Part shown: in pieces, positions 17,815-27,784 of the stretch | Position numbering within the stretch: position 1 is the first letter of the stretch | How the letters are laid out: every line of letters begins with the position of its first letter | DNA from: Flavobacteriales bacterium | GTDB taxonomy: Bacteria; Bacteroidota; Bacteroidia; NS11-12g; UBA955 | Assembly: GCA_947447955.1 (NCBI GenBank) | Contig: CANFLS010000002.1 | Coordinates: 135,072-199,071 of the forward strand | Direction of reading: 5' to 3' | Length of the DNA stretch: 64,000 nt | The notes under the pieces: model-generated | Databases searched by the model: none | What the model was told of the DNA's origin: nothing | Seen by the model: the letters and a program-made list of their open reading frames with translations, nothing else | Position numbers and translations under genes: made by a program

Positions 17815-19677
17815 TTGTCTGATATCATAAAATTATTAACCGATGCCGTTGCAAATCAAATTGCCGCTGGAGAAGTTGTTCAACGACCTGCAAGTGCAGT
17901 AAAAGAGCTTCTTGAAAACAGCATCGACGCTGGAGCCACACAAATCAAGCTTTTGATAAAAGATGGTGGCAGCACCCTCATGCAAGTCATAGACAATGGC
18001 AAAGGAATGAGTGAAACCGATGCACGAATGTGTTGGGAACGCCATGCCACTTCTAAGATTAGAAAAGCCGAAGATTTATTTTCTTTACATACTTATGGTT
18101 TCAGAGGTGAAGCTTTGGCTTCAATTGCGGCGGTTGCCCAAGTTGAAATGAAAACCAAACGCAAAGAAGATGAAGTTGCAACGTTTATAAGAATTGAAGC
18201 GAGTGAAGTCATTGAACAACGCATAGAAACTGCACCTGAAGGTACCTCAATTGCAATTAAAAACCTGTTCTACAACATTCCGGCACGCCGCAATTTTTTA
18301 AAATCCATATCAGTTGAAACCAAACATATCTTTGAAGAGTTTCAACGCCAAGCGATGGCAAATCCGCATATCCATTTTATTATTTATAACAATAATTCTG
18401 AAGTTTATAATTGGGCGCCCAAATCCCAACTTGAACGACTGGCTGATACCTTAACCAAGAAAAATACAACTGAATTTTTACCCCTTGAAGAGATAACTGA
18501 AATTGTTGAAATCACTGGTTTTGTTGGTACTCCCAATATCTCTAAGAAAACCCGCGGTGACCAATATTTCTTCATGAATGATAGATTTATCAAAAGCGCT
18601 TACTTTCATCATGCGGTAATGGCAGCCTATGAAGGATTAATTGATACTGATAGTTTTCCAACCTACACGCTTTTTTTGAAAGTTGAACCGAGCAAAGTCG
18701 ACGTAAACGTGCATCCCACAAAAACAGAAGTAAAATTCGAGGATGAAAAACACATTTACAATTTAATAAAGGCGGCGGTAAGAAAAGCACTTGGAACATT
18801 TGTAGTACAACCAAACTCTGAAATATTGGGGATGGAAAATATCAATCAATGGCTATCGCAACCAAATAATCTACAGCAATCTCATGATTGGAATCGAATA
18901 GAACAGCCTTATACAGAAAAAGTTGATTCCAGATACAATCCATTTACGCAAGATCGCAAACCATACGATAGAAATTCTAACCAAGATTGGCAAAAGATTT
19001 TAGGTTCAGTTGAACCCCATTTTAATCAACAAACCATCCAATCAACATTGGGAAATACCCATCAACAAGATGCATTTCCAGCAACTGAAAATGACATTGC
19101 CATACTGGGTTGGTTTAACCTAGCCGAACGCTATGTAGTTGCAAATGTGGAGGGAAATTTGTATATTATAGATAAAAGATTGGGACATCAGCACATCCTT
19201 TTCCAACAGTATTTTAAGCAATTGGAGCAATTAAAAGGAACAACCCAACAATTGTTATTTCCCCGAAACGTTGAATTGTCGCCGAGCCATTTGGCTGTGG
19301 CCTTAGAAATAATTGACGACTTGAAACATTTGGGATTCGATTTGGGTCATTTTGGGGGAAATTCAATTCTGGTAAATGGATTGCCAGCTCAAATTTCTTC
19401 CGCTGATGAGCAAAAACTGATAGAACACATTTTAGAGGATTATTTAAATACCCAAGGTGATTTAAAATTAACCAAACACCAAAGCTTGGCATTAAGTATG
19501 TCGAGGCAAGGTGTCAACTATTCTCAAAATTTCACCTCTAGCGATGAAGTTAAGTTTTTAATCAAAGAAATTTTTGCTTTATCCAATCCACAATTTACAT
19601 TTGATGGCAAGTTGGTTTTCGTAAAACTAACTGCTGAAACAATTTTCGACCTATTTAAAAAACAACGCGTACTATGA
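17815..19677 (+). CDS. mutL: DNA mismatch repair protein MutL (TTG start)
   Basis: VANQIAAGEVVQRPASAVKELLENSIDAGA, GFRGEALASI, DVNVHPTKTEVKF; TTG start 7 nt after GGAGG. Confidence 0.96.
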   Translation: MSDIIKLLTDAVANQIAAGEVVQRPASAVKELLENSIDAGATQIKLLIKDGGSTLMQVIDNGKGMSETDARMCWERHATSKIRKAEDLFSLHTYGFRGEALASIAAVAQVEMKTKRKEDEVATFIRIEASEVIEQRIETAPEGTSIAIKNLFYNIPARRNFLKSISVETKHIFEEFQRQAMANPHIHFIIYNNNSEVYNWAPKSQLERLADTLTKKNTTEFLPLEEITEIVEITGFVGTPNISKKTRGDQYFFMNDRFIKSAYFHHAVMAAYEGLIDTDSFPTYTLFLKVEPSKVDVNVHPTKTEVKFEDEKHIYNLIKAAVRKALGTFVVQPNSEILGMENINQWLSQPNNLQQSHDWNRIEQPYTEKVDSRYNPFTQDRKPYDRNSNQDWQKILGSVEPHFNQQTIQSTLGNTHQQDAFPATENDIAILGWFNLAERYVVANVEGNLYIIDKRLGHQHILFQQYFKQLEQLKGTTQQLLFPRNVELSPSHLAVALEIIDDLKHLGFDLGHFGGNSILVNGLPAQISSADEQKLIEHILEDYLNTQGDLKLTKHQSLALSMSRQGVNYSQNFTSSDEVKFLIKEIFALSNPQFTFDGKLVFVKLTAETIFDLFKKQRVL

Positions 19678-20321
19678 TTCAAAACATGCCCCCAGGTTTG
19701 AAAAACATCCTAATCATTATGGGTTTAGGTTCAATGGCACAATTGGCTTTGCCAAGACTTGGAATTGACCCATCAGAATGGTATTTATACTACCCAGATA
19801 GTTCGCAATTTAGAATTTGGCAATTGGTAACACATATTTTTTGTCATGGTGGAATTGGCCATATCCTTTTTAATGCATTGGCACTGTTTTCATTTGGAAT
19901 GGTGGTAGAAATGCGATTGGGAACCCCAAGGTTTTTAAAGTTGTTTTTTATTAGCGGATTGGGTGCCGTTTTGTTACATTTTATTTGGTATGCATTTTTT
20001 ATTCATAGTCAAACTGGATTTTTCTTCCCTAACCATGCAGTTGGGTCAGACATTCCTTACCCTGCAATGCTCGGAGCAAGTGGTGCCCTATATGGCGTTA
20101 TGACAGCCTTCGCTGTTTTGTATCCTAATGAAAGCATGATATTCTTGTTTATTCCCTACCCCATCAAAGCCAAATACTTGGTTCCCGTAATTGTTGGAAT
20201 TGATGTATTTTTAGGGGTCTTAGATTTACAATCCGATTCAATTGCTCACTTTGCTCATATCGGTGGCGCATTGTCTGGATTTATAATCATTAAAATTTGG
20301 CAAAAATATAGAAAAGTATAA
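19674..20321 (+). CDS. Rhomboid family intramembrane serine protease
   Basis: HGGIGHILFNALALFSFG, GASGALYGVM, IAHFAHIGGALSGF. Confidence 0.93.
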   Translation: MIQNMPPGLKNILIIMGLGSMAQLALPRLGIDPSEWYLYYPDSSQFRIWQLVTHIFCHGGIGHILFNALALFSFGMVVEMRLGTPRFLKLFFISGLGAVLLHFIWYAFFIHSQTGFFFPNHAVGSDIPYPAMLGASGALYGVMTAFAVLYPNESMIFLFIPYPIKAKYLVPVIVGIDVFLGVLDLQSDSIAHFAHIGGALSGFIIIKIWQKYRKV

Positions 20322-20324
20322 ATC

Positions 20325-21137
20325 ATGAATAACAAACCATTTACATTGTTGAACAAGCCATTGAGTCCGCTGAATGGTGTTGTTGTGAATTTGATTTGGG
20401 TAAATGTATTGTTGTATTTAATTCTGAAAATTATTGGGTTTTTTCCTGGTGGAATAATCGCTACGGAAAGTCTGGTTTTTGACCCCGCAAAATCTTATTT
20501 GCTTTATTTCTATACATTTATTACGAATATCTTTGTTCATGAAGGATTTATGCACCTTCTCGGAAATATGCTTTGGTTATATTTCATTGGCACAATCATA
20601 GAAAACTTAATTGGGGAAAAACACATTTTGAGATTATTTCTTTTGGGGGGACTTTCGGGTACAATTTTATATGCGTTGGTACTTCAAATTTCTGGCGATT
20701 CAAACATGTTGCTTGGTGCATCGGGCGGAGTTGCCGCTCTCTTAATTAGTTCAGCCATGATTGCTCCAACTTACAGCGTTTTTCTGTTTGGGATTGTTCA
20801 AATTGAATTAAGATGGATCGTGATTGTGAAAATCGCCTATGATATCATCGCACTTTTATTGCATGCAAATTTTGGTGGAAATTTGGCACATTTGGGTGGC
20901 TATTTATTTGGTTTGGCTTATATCACCGAAGTTCAGGGAAAATGGAATTTTCCAAACATAAAATTTCCCTCAAAATCAACCAAACCAAAACGTTCTGCAA
21001 AAGTCAATATCAATTCAACCTCATTTCCGAGCCAACAAGAAGTTGATGCAATTTTAGACAAAATTAGCAGCGGCGGTTATGATAGCCTTACTCAAAAAGA
21101 AAAAGAAAAGTTATTTTCGGCAAGTAAAAATAAATAG
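20325..21137 (+). CDS. Rhomboid family intramembrane serine protease (second copy)
   Basis: HEGFMHLLGNMLWLYFIG, GASGGVAALL, GNLAHLGGYLFGL. Confidence 0.93.
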   Translation: MNNKPFTLLNKPLSPLNGVVVNLIWVNVLLYLILKIIGFFPGGIIATESLVFDPAKSYLLYFYTFITNIFVHEGFMHLLGNMLWLYFIGTIIENLIGEKHILRLFLLGGLSGTILYALVLQISGDSNMLLGASGGVAALLISSAMIAPTYSVFLFGIVQIELRWIVIVKIAYDIIALLLHANFGGNLAHLGGYLFGLAYITEVQGKWNFPNIKFPSKSTKPKRSAKVNINSTSFPSQQEVDAILDKISSGGYDSLTQKEKEKLFSASKNK

Positions 21138-22249
21138 TGAAACTTCTCATTAAAATATTCAACTTTGTTATATTTCCTGTAACGATAGTTATAGGTTTGT
21201 TACTTATGGCATCAGGACAAGTTGCATCTTTTTCGCCAAAAATCAATAGTTTCTTACCTCTAATAGGTCTTGCTTTTCCAGTATTATTTGCGTTGAATTT
21301 ATGTTTCCTTATTTATTGGTTGATTCAGTTAAAATGGAAAAGTCTTATTCCTGCTGCCTTTTTCCTATTTAATTTGGGGCAAATGAGCCTATACTTTCAG
21401 TGGAATTCCAAACCAGATTTTCAATCTCGGCCACAAGATTTATGTAAGGTAATTACTTACAATGCAAATTTATTCGGTGCGTTTTCGGAAAGTTGGCAAC
21501 AAGATTCCGTATTTCAAATTATACAAACTGAAAATGCAGATATTGTTTGTTTACAAGAAGTTTATGCAAAAAATGAAACAATGATATCGTTGTTTCAAAG
21601 AATGAAAAAACGCTGTAATTATCCATACGGGGTAGTTTATAAACTCACTGAAAACAGACCGTATGGCATGATGATTCTGTCTAAACACCCTATTCATAAA
21701 TGGAAACGCATTTCCTTAGGTGAAAATACAGGAAATATGGCCATGTGGGTAGATGTAAAAATGCATTCCAATGAATTTGCAGTTGATAAAACTATCCGAA
21801 TTTATAATGTTCACCTACAATCATTTAGATTCAACAAATCCGATTATAAAACCATCGAAAACGTCAATTCAAACAAAGAACTTGATAAGGAACGTACAGA
21901 CGGTTTAATTACCAGAATGAAACTTGCTTACTCAAAAAGAGCCAATCAAACCGAAATTTTAACCAATAATCTTGCTGAATGCAAAATCCCTAAAATTGTA
22001 GTCGGTGATTTCAATGATGTACCAGCAAGTCATACTTACAGAAAAGTTTGTAATGGCTTGGGAGATGCCTTCGTAAAATGTGGAAGAGGATTGGAAAGAA
22101 CTTATAAAGGACCCTTTCCAAGTTTCAGAATTGATTACATTCTATTTTCAGACCCAATGACCTGCATAGATTATAACAGCAGGGCAAATGTTCCTGGTGA
22201 TCACAAACTCATTTCGTCTATTTTCAAAATAGACCAATTGTTTTATTAA
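21137..22249 (+). CDS. Endonuclease/exonuclease/phosphatase family membrane protein
   Basis: TYNANLFG, ADIVCLQEVY, VVGDFNDVPASHTYR, PGDHKLISS; GTG start overlapping preceding stop (TAGTG). Confidence 0.9.
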   Translation: MKLLIKIFNFVIFPVTIVIGLLLMASGQVASFSPKINSFLPLIGLAFPVLFALNLCFLIYWLIQLKWKSLIPAAFFLFNLGQMSLYFQWNSKPDFQSRPQDLCKVITYNANLFGAFSESWQQDSVFQIIQTENADIVCLQEVYAKNETMISLFQRMKKRCNYPYGVVYKLTENRPYGMMILSKHPIHKWKRISLGENTGNMAMWVDVKMHSNEFAVDKTIRIYNVHLQSFRFNKSDYKTIENVNSNKELDKERTDGLITRMKLAYSKRANQTEILTNNLAECKIPKIVVGDFNDVPASHTYRKVCNGLGDAFVKCGRGLERTYKGPFPSFRIDYILFSDPMTCIDYNSRANVPGDHKLISSIFKIDQLFY

Positions 22250-22974
22250 CGGCGTTGCATATTGCGTTGGGCTTCTGCTCTTTGCAATTCAACAATTGTT
22301 CTCTGTGCAGCATAGAATTTTGGCGATATTTTCAAAGCTTCTTGCAATGATTGCGCAGCACCCAAAACATCATGACGGCTATTTTGTAAAAGAGAATTCA
22401 AATACAAAAACGCTGCCTTCGCTGGAACTTCTTCTTGTATTTGCGCTTCCAAATGTGCCAATCTAACCTTCTTTTCCATGTTGTCTGAAGCTTTCATGAT
22501 TTGCTGAATCATTGAATCAACCACAGCAATTTTTCCCCTTGCAGTTTCAATAAACGCCATATCCCAATAGTAAGTATAGTTCTGTGTGTTCTTCCAAAGA
22601 TCAAAAAACATGTTGTACGACAATGTATCCTTGCCCTGTTCAAGTAACAACTTTCCTTTGATTTCTTTCAAATATTCATTGTTGTTATTGAGGGACAATC
22701 CTTTGTCTACGAAAAACATTGCAGTGTATGGATTTCTAACAGCTGAAGGATTAACTGCATAGAAATAGTGATACAGCGCCAAACTATCATAAGCCCATTT
22801 GCCTATTGTAGAATCGTTTGCCAACCATTGCGTTAATATTTGGGCACTGGTTGCATGATCTAGTGCTTTTTGCGAAAACTCATACGACTTTTTAAATGAT
22901 GACTCGTTTTGTTTATTGCCACAGCCAGCGAATAAAACTCCTACAACCAAGAAAACTAATAAATATTTTTTCAT
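22246..22974 (-). CDS. TPR-like lipoprotein
   Basis: MKKYLLVFLVVGVLFAGCGNK lipobox; helical repeats. Confidence 0.65.
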   Translation of the reverse strand: MKKYLLVFLVVGVLFAGCGNKQNESSFKKSYEFSQKALDHATSAQILTQWLANDSTIGKWAYDSLALYHYFYAVNPSAVRNPYTAMFFVDKGLSLNNNNEYLKEIKGKLLLEQGKDTLSYNMFFDLWKNTQNYTYYWDMAFIETARGKIAVVDSMIQQIMKASDNMEKKVRLAHLEAQIQEEVPAKAAFLYLNSLLQNSRHDVLGAAQSLQEALKISPKFYAAQRTIVELQRAEAQRNMQRR

Positions 22975-22998
22975 TTTTACAATATTACAAAGATTGGA

Positions 22999-23466
22999 TT
23001 AATTGCCTTCAACAACACGTTTTAAATTAAATTCATCTTTCAAAACATGGTAAGCCATTTCGGCATAATAGGCCAACGCGTCGATGGTAGGTCCTAAGCT
23101 ATCTGGTTTAAATGCAGAACCGGGTACTCGGTAACTTAAAACCACAACATTGTCGCGGGTGTTATATGAAAATTTGCCCAAGTGTAGATTCAAATTCACA
23201 ACCAATAATTCTTCCAAAAATTCAGCACGCTTTACCGTCGGACCGTAACAAAATGGAACAGTAATTTGAAAAACAGTTTTGTCTTGTTCAAAAATAAAGT
23301 AATTCCATGGGGTTGATTGTTTATCGTCCCAAGCGTCAATATAAATTGGAGTTTCGTTTTTTAATAAAATCCACTGACCCTGTTCATCCGCTTGAGATTC
23401 CTCTTTACTCAATCCCATCTCAACAATTGCCAATTCAACTGTTTTTACTAAATCATTAATTTCCAC
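22999..23466 (-). CDS. YbjN-like domain protein (GTG start)
   Basis: Size and pattern (YIDAWDDKQ...VPFCYGPTVKRAEFLEELLVVNLNLHLGKF) resemble YbjN/type III chaperone-like fold. Confidence 0.55.
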   Translation of the reverse strand: MEINDLVKTVELAIVEMGLSKEESQADEQGQWILLKNETPIYIDAWDDKQSTPWNYFIFEQDKTVFQITVPFCYGPTVKRAEFLEELLVVNLNLHLGKFSYNTRDNVVVLSYRVPGSAFKPDSLGPTIDALAYYAEMAYHVLKDEFNLKRVVEGN

Positions 23467-23470
23467 GAAA

Positions 23471-23478
23471 CAAAGATA
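23471..23478 (-). promoter_or_regulatory. -7 box TATCTTTG of the YbjN-like gene
   Basis: Minus strand TATCTTTG-TTTC-GTG. Confidence 0.6.
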
Positions 23479-23622
23479 CTTTGTAAATTTTACTCAAAAT
23501 AATTCTGTCAATAAAAATACAGTCAAACCCTAAGATTAATATAAACCTAAAAATCAAATAATTTGGCTTATAATGAGGAAATTACTATCTTGCACATCAA
23601 TACTTAGTGTAAAACTGACACC

Positions 23623-25017
23623 ATGAAAATTTTCAAAACTATTCAACTTATTTTATTAATTGCAATCATTGCAATTGGTGGATGCAGATCAACCAATGAA
23701 TCTACATCTAAAACAAATTTAAATGCCCCAGAATGGAGCAAACAATCAGTTATTTACGAAGTAAATGTACGTCAACATACTGCTGAGGGTACATTTAAAG
23801 CTTTCACAAGAGATATTCCACGTATTAAAGAATTAGGCGCAGATATTCTTTGGATCATGCCAATTAATCCTATTGGTATTAAAAATAGAAAAGGAACTCT
23901 GGGCAGCTATTACAGCGTTAAAAATTATACCGCAATCAATCCTGAATTTGGAAATCTAGATGATTTCAAAGCAATGGTGAAAGAAGCGCATAACCATGGT
24001 CAAAAAGTAATTATCGATTGGGTTGCAAACCATACATCTTGGGATCACTCATGGATTACTGAACATCCAGAATATTATGAAAAAGATAGCACTGGAAAAA
24101 TCATTACTCAATACGATTGGTCTGATGTTGCAAAATTAAATTATTCAAATATTGATTTAAGAAAAGCGATGATCGAATCAATGAAGTTTTGGGTAAAAGA
24201 ATGTGACATTGATGGATTCAGATGCGACGTTGCATTTTTGGTTCCTGCAGATTTTTGGGTAGTTGCAAGAACAGAGTTAGAAGCATTAAAACCAGTTTTT
24301 ATGTTGGCGGAAATGGAAACCCAAACAGATATCAATCCCAATCCAAAAGAATATTATACAAATGCATTTAATGCAAATTACTCTTGGAGTTTTCACGGAT
24401 TAAGTTCTGAAATTGCATTAGGCAAAAAAACTTACAAAGATTTCCAAAATCATATTAAGAAAACCTACACCGAAACACCATCAGATGTTTATCGCATGCA
24501 TTTTTTAACAAATCACGATGAAAACTCTTGGAATGGAACAGTTGATGAAAAATACGGCGACAAATGGCAGTTATTTAGCGTGTTAAATTATACATTGCCA
24601 CAATCATTGCCCTTGATTTACAGCGGAGAAGAAGCAAATAATAAAAAAAGATTGCAGTTTTTCGAAAAAGATCCAATTATTTGGGGGGATACTACGCTCT
24701 TTGGTTGGTATAGAAAAATGAATGCATTAAAACATAACCAACCTGCTCTTGCCAATGGTAAATACGGCGCTCCTACCAAATTTATTAATTTAAATAACTC
24801 AGAAGATTTAAGCTCTTTAATTGTTTATGAAAGAACAATGGATGGAAAATCTATATACGTAGTTGCAAATATGTCTGCCGGAACCCAATCATTTAAAAAT
24901 CTTGGTGGTTATGTTCCCAATGAAAAAGACATTTATGTATCAAGTAAATTTGAGAATAAAAACGGAGAGTTTATTCTGCCTAGTTTCGGGTTTGTTTTAT
25001 TTACCGTAAATAACTAA
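23623..25017 (+). CDS. Alpha-amylase family glycoside hydrolase (GH13), lipoprotein
   Basis: Lipobox AIGGCRS; VIIDWVANHTS, IDGFRCDVAF, FMLAEMET, FLTNHDENSW. Confidence 0.93.
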   Translation: MKIFKTIQLILLIAIIAIGGCRSTNESTSKTNLNAPEWSKQSVIYEVNVRQHTAEGTFKAFTRDIPRIKELGADILWIMPINPIGIKNRKGTLGSYYSVKNYTAINPEFGNLDDFKAMVKEAHNHGQKVIIDWVANHTSWDHSWITEHPEYYEKDSTGKIITQYDWSDVAKLNYSNIDLRKAMIESMKFWVKECDIDGFRCDVAFLVPADFWVVARTELEALKPVFMLAEMETQTDINPNPKEYYTNAFNANYSWSFHGLSSEIALGKKTYKDFQNHIKKTYTETPSDVYRMHFLTNHDENSWNGTVDEKYGDKWQLFSVLNYTLPQSLPLIYSGEEANNKKRLQFFEKDPIIWGDTTLFGWYRKMNALKHNQPALANGKYGAPTKFINLNNSEDLSSLIVYERTMDGKSIYVVANMSAGTQSFKNLGGYVPNEKDIYVSSKFENKNGEFILPSFGFVLFTVNN

Positions 25018-25020
25018 AAG

Positions 25021-26370
25021 ATGAAGCCGCGTTTATCAATCATTCAAATTGTAAATATGAGCATTGGATTCATGGGAATCCAATTCGGTTGGGCCTTGCA
25101 AATGGCCAACATGAGTTCTATTTACGAATATTTAGGTGCAGCCCCAGATAAATTGCCGTTTTTATGGTTAGCGGCTCCCCTAACGGGATTATTGGTACAA
25201 CCTATAATTGGTTATTTAAGCGATAAAACTTGGCATCCTATTTTAGGCAGACGAAGACCCTATTTTTTGTTTGGGGCAATACTAAGTTCTATCGCACTGA
25301 TAATCATGCCAAATTCACCACAATTATGGATGGCAGCAGGTTTGCTATGGATACTAGATTCTTCCATTAATATATCAATGGAACCATTTAGGGCATTTGT
25401 GGCTGATAAATTACCTGAAGAACAAAGAACCCTTGGTTTTTCTATGCAAAGTTTATTCATTGGATTGGGTAGCGTAGTTGCTAGTTCATTGCCTTGGATA
25501 TTGTCTCATTGGTTTGGAGTTACCAACGTTTCAGACAAAGGTCAAATTCCCTATAACGTAAAAATTAGCTTTTACATTGGAGCTGTCGCATTCATTACAT
25601 TTGTACTATATACCGTTTTTACAACGAAAGAATATCCCCCAACAGAAGAAGAAATTAAAGAATTAAAAAGCAAGAAAGGTGGATTTGTAAATGGATTCAA
25701 AGAGATTTTAGATGCCATTTTAAAAATGCCAAAACGCATGAAGCAACTTGCGTTGGTGCAATTCTTAACTTGGCCGGGATTGTTTCTAATGTGGTTTTAT
25801 TACACCCCAGCCGTGGGTAACTTCATTTATGGAGGCTCTGCCGATGGCTCATCAACTGTAATAGTAAAAGATTGGATTTCGATAGTAGATCAAAACAAAC
25901 TCATGTACACCAGAGGTACCGAATTCGCAGGATTAACGTATTCATTCCAAAACATCATTACATTTTTATTCGCATTTTTAATACCATTTTTGGCCTCAAA
26001 ATTATCAAACAAGTATACCCATATGTTGTGTTTGCTTATTGGAGGATTTGGTTTATTGTCTATTAATTTTATTGACAAAGACAGTATTCTAGGACTTTAC
26101 GGAGTAATGGCATGTGTTGGCATTGCATGGAGCAGCATTTTATCCATGCCTTACAGTATGTTAAGTGGATGTTTGCCAGAAAACAAGATTGGAATTTACA
26201 TGGGTATTTTTAACTTCTTCATTGTTTTGCCTGAAATAATTGCAGCACTATTCTTTGGAGATTTTATGAAAAATATCCTTCACAACAACCAAATTTATGG
26301 CGTAATGTGCGGTGGAGTTTTACTCATAATTGCTGCAATGTTAACTACCAGAATTACTTCTGATAATTAA
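25021..26370 (+). CDS. MFS sugar transporter (GPH/SLC45-like)
   Basis: GVQ-like FGWALQMANMSSIYEYLGA, PIIGYLSDKTWHPILGRRRPYFLFGA. Confidence 0.9.
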   Translation: MKPRLSIIQIVNMSIGFMGIQFGWALQMANMSSIYEYLGAAPDKLPFLWLAAPLTGLLVQPIIGYLSDKTWHPILGRRRPYFLFGAILSSIALIIMPNSPQLWMAAGLLWILDSSINISMEPFRAFVADKLPEEQRTLGFSMQSLFIGLGSVVASSLPWILSHWFGVTNVSDKGQIPYNVKISFYIGAVAFITFVLYTVFTTKEYPPTEEEIKELKSKKGGFVNGFKEILDAILKMPKRMKQLALVQFLTWPGLFLMWFYYTPAVGNFIYGGSADGSSTVIVKDWISIVDQNKLMYTRGTEFAGLTYSFQNIITFLFAFLIPFLASKLSNKYTHMLCLLIGGFGLLSINFIDKDSILGLYGVMACVGIAWSSILSMPYSMLSGCLPENKIGIYMGIFNFFIVLPEIIAALFFGDFMKNILHNNQIYGVMCGGVLLIIAAMLTTRITSDN

Positions 26371-26374
26371 ATTA

Positions 26375-27688
26375 TCAATTCAATTGGGTTGATTGTTTTC
26401 TTGCAAAAAGAAAATAAAATATCAATCCCAATACTGAAGTACTTAATCCCAATACACTTTCAATTGGCCTGTCTTTGATAAAATAATAAGCCACTCCAGT
26501 TGTCATTACAAGAAAAATTATTGGGGTAAAAGGATAACCCCAAGCCTTATATCCTGCTGGTTTTCCCTGTTTATAACGCAAAACAAATAATCCAAAAACG
26601 GTTAATAGGGTAAACAATGATAGTGTGAATGCAACATAATAAATAAGCGATTCGAAATTCATAGTGTACATCAAAACCAAACTCAAAACACTTTGGGTAA
26701 TAATTGCAACTCTTGGTGTTCCATCTTGAGCAGATTTCCCTAAGTAAGATAATTTCGGAATACTTGAAAACATTGACTTCATTACTCTTGGGCCCGTAAA
26801 AATCATTGAGCTAATAGTAGAGATTAATAATAAGCTTATAATTCCCCCCATCACATTTCCTATTGAATTACCTAGCAATGACTTAGCCGCAATCAAGCCA
26901 ATTTCTTTATTTCCAACCAATTCACTCATTGGGGTGGAAAGTAAAAAAACAGAGTTTAAAAGAACATACATCACAATTACAATGGATGTTCCCAAAAGAA
27001 TACTTTTAGATAAGTTCTTTTCAGGATTTTCAATACTTCCAGCAATATAAGAACTTGCATTCCATCCACTGTAAGCAAAAGACACCCAAACCAAACTAAT
27101 TGCAAATGCAGGTGTTATCATTCCACCGTGGAACAATTCATTCCAAGCAGCATTTGAAGGAGCAAATGAAATCGCTACTGGTGACAAATAGTATCCGAAG
27201 GATACAAAAATGAGGATAATCAACACCTTGGCCAAGGTTGATATTTTTTGAAACAACAATCCCAATTTCATACTGTAAATATGAATGAGAGAAATAATTA
27301 CTATTACACAAACAGCCAATAATTTTTCATTCACTTCTCCATAAAATCCATGAACATATGCACCCAGTGCCAAAGAAGCACCTGCAATTGGTGCGGCAAA
27401 TCCAACAGTGCTACTTACAAATCCAGCCATATATCCAATTGAAGGATGATATATTTTGGTCAAAAAATAAAATTCGCCGCCATCTTCAGGAAGCCTGCTT
27501 GAAACCTCTGCATAACAAAACGCACCCAACAAAGCCAAAACACCGCCTATGAGCCAAATCATAATGATTGAAAACCCCGAATGAATATCAAATAATTGAA
27601 AGCCCAAACTTGTAAAAACACCTGTGCCCACCATATTGGCAACAACCATACTCGTTGCTCCCCAGAAATCAATTTTGCGTATCGCCAT
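26375..27688 (-). CDS. APC superfamily amino-acid permease
   Basis: MVANMVGTGVFTSLGFQL, GGVLALLGAFCYAEVSSRLPEDGGEFYFL. Confidence 0.92.
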   Translation of the reverse strand: MAIRKIDFWGATSMVVANMVGTGVFTSLGFQLFDIHSGFSIIMIWLIGGVLALLGAFCYAEVSSRLPEDGGEFYFLTKIYHPSIGYMAGFVSSTVGFAAPIAGASLALGAYVHGFYGEVNEKLLAVCVIVIISLIHIYSMKLGLLFQKISTLAKVLIILIFVSFGYYLSPVAISFAPSNAAWNELFHGGMITPAFAISLVWVSFAYSGWNASSYIAGSIENPEKNLSKSILLGTSIVIVMYVLLNSVFLLSTPMSELVGNKEIGLIAAKSLLGNSIGNVMGGIISLLLISTISSMIFTGPRVMKSMFSSIPKLSYLGKSAQDGTPRVAIITQSVLSLVLMYTMNFESLIYYVAFTLSLFTLLTVFGLFVLRYKQGKPAGYKAWGYPFTPIIFLVMTTGVAYYFIKDRPIESVLGLSTSVLGLIFYFLFARKQSTQLN

Positions 27689-27772
27689 AAAATTCCTTCA
27701 AAAAAACACCATTTATTGCATTGTTTTTGCAACTCATTAAAATATTTCATTGTTACAAACTTTTATTGACGT

Positions 27773-27780
27773 TATTTTTG
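27773..27780 (+). promoter_or_regulatory. -7 box TATTTTTG of the ACMSD gene
   Basis: TATTTTTG-CTGA-ATG(27785). Confidence 0.55.
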
Positions 27781-27784
27781 CTGA

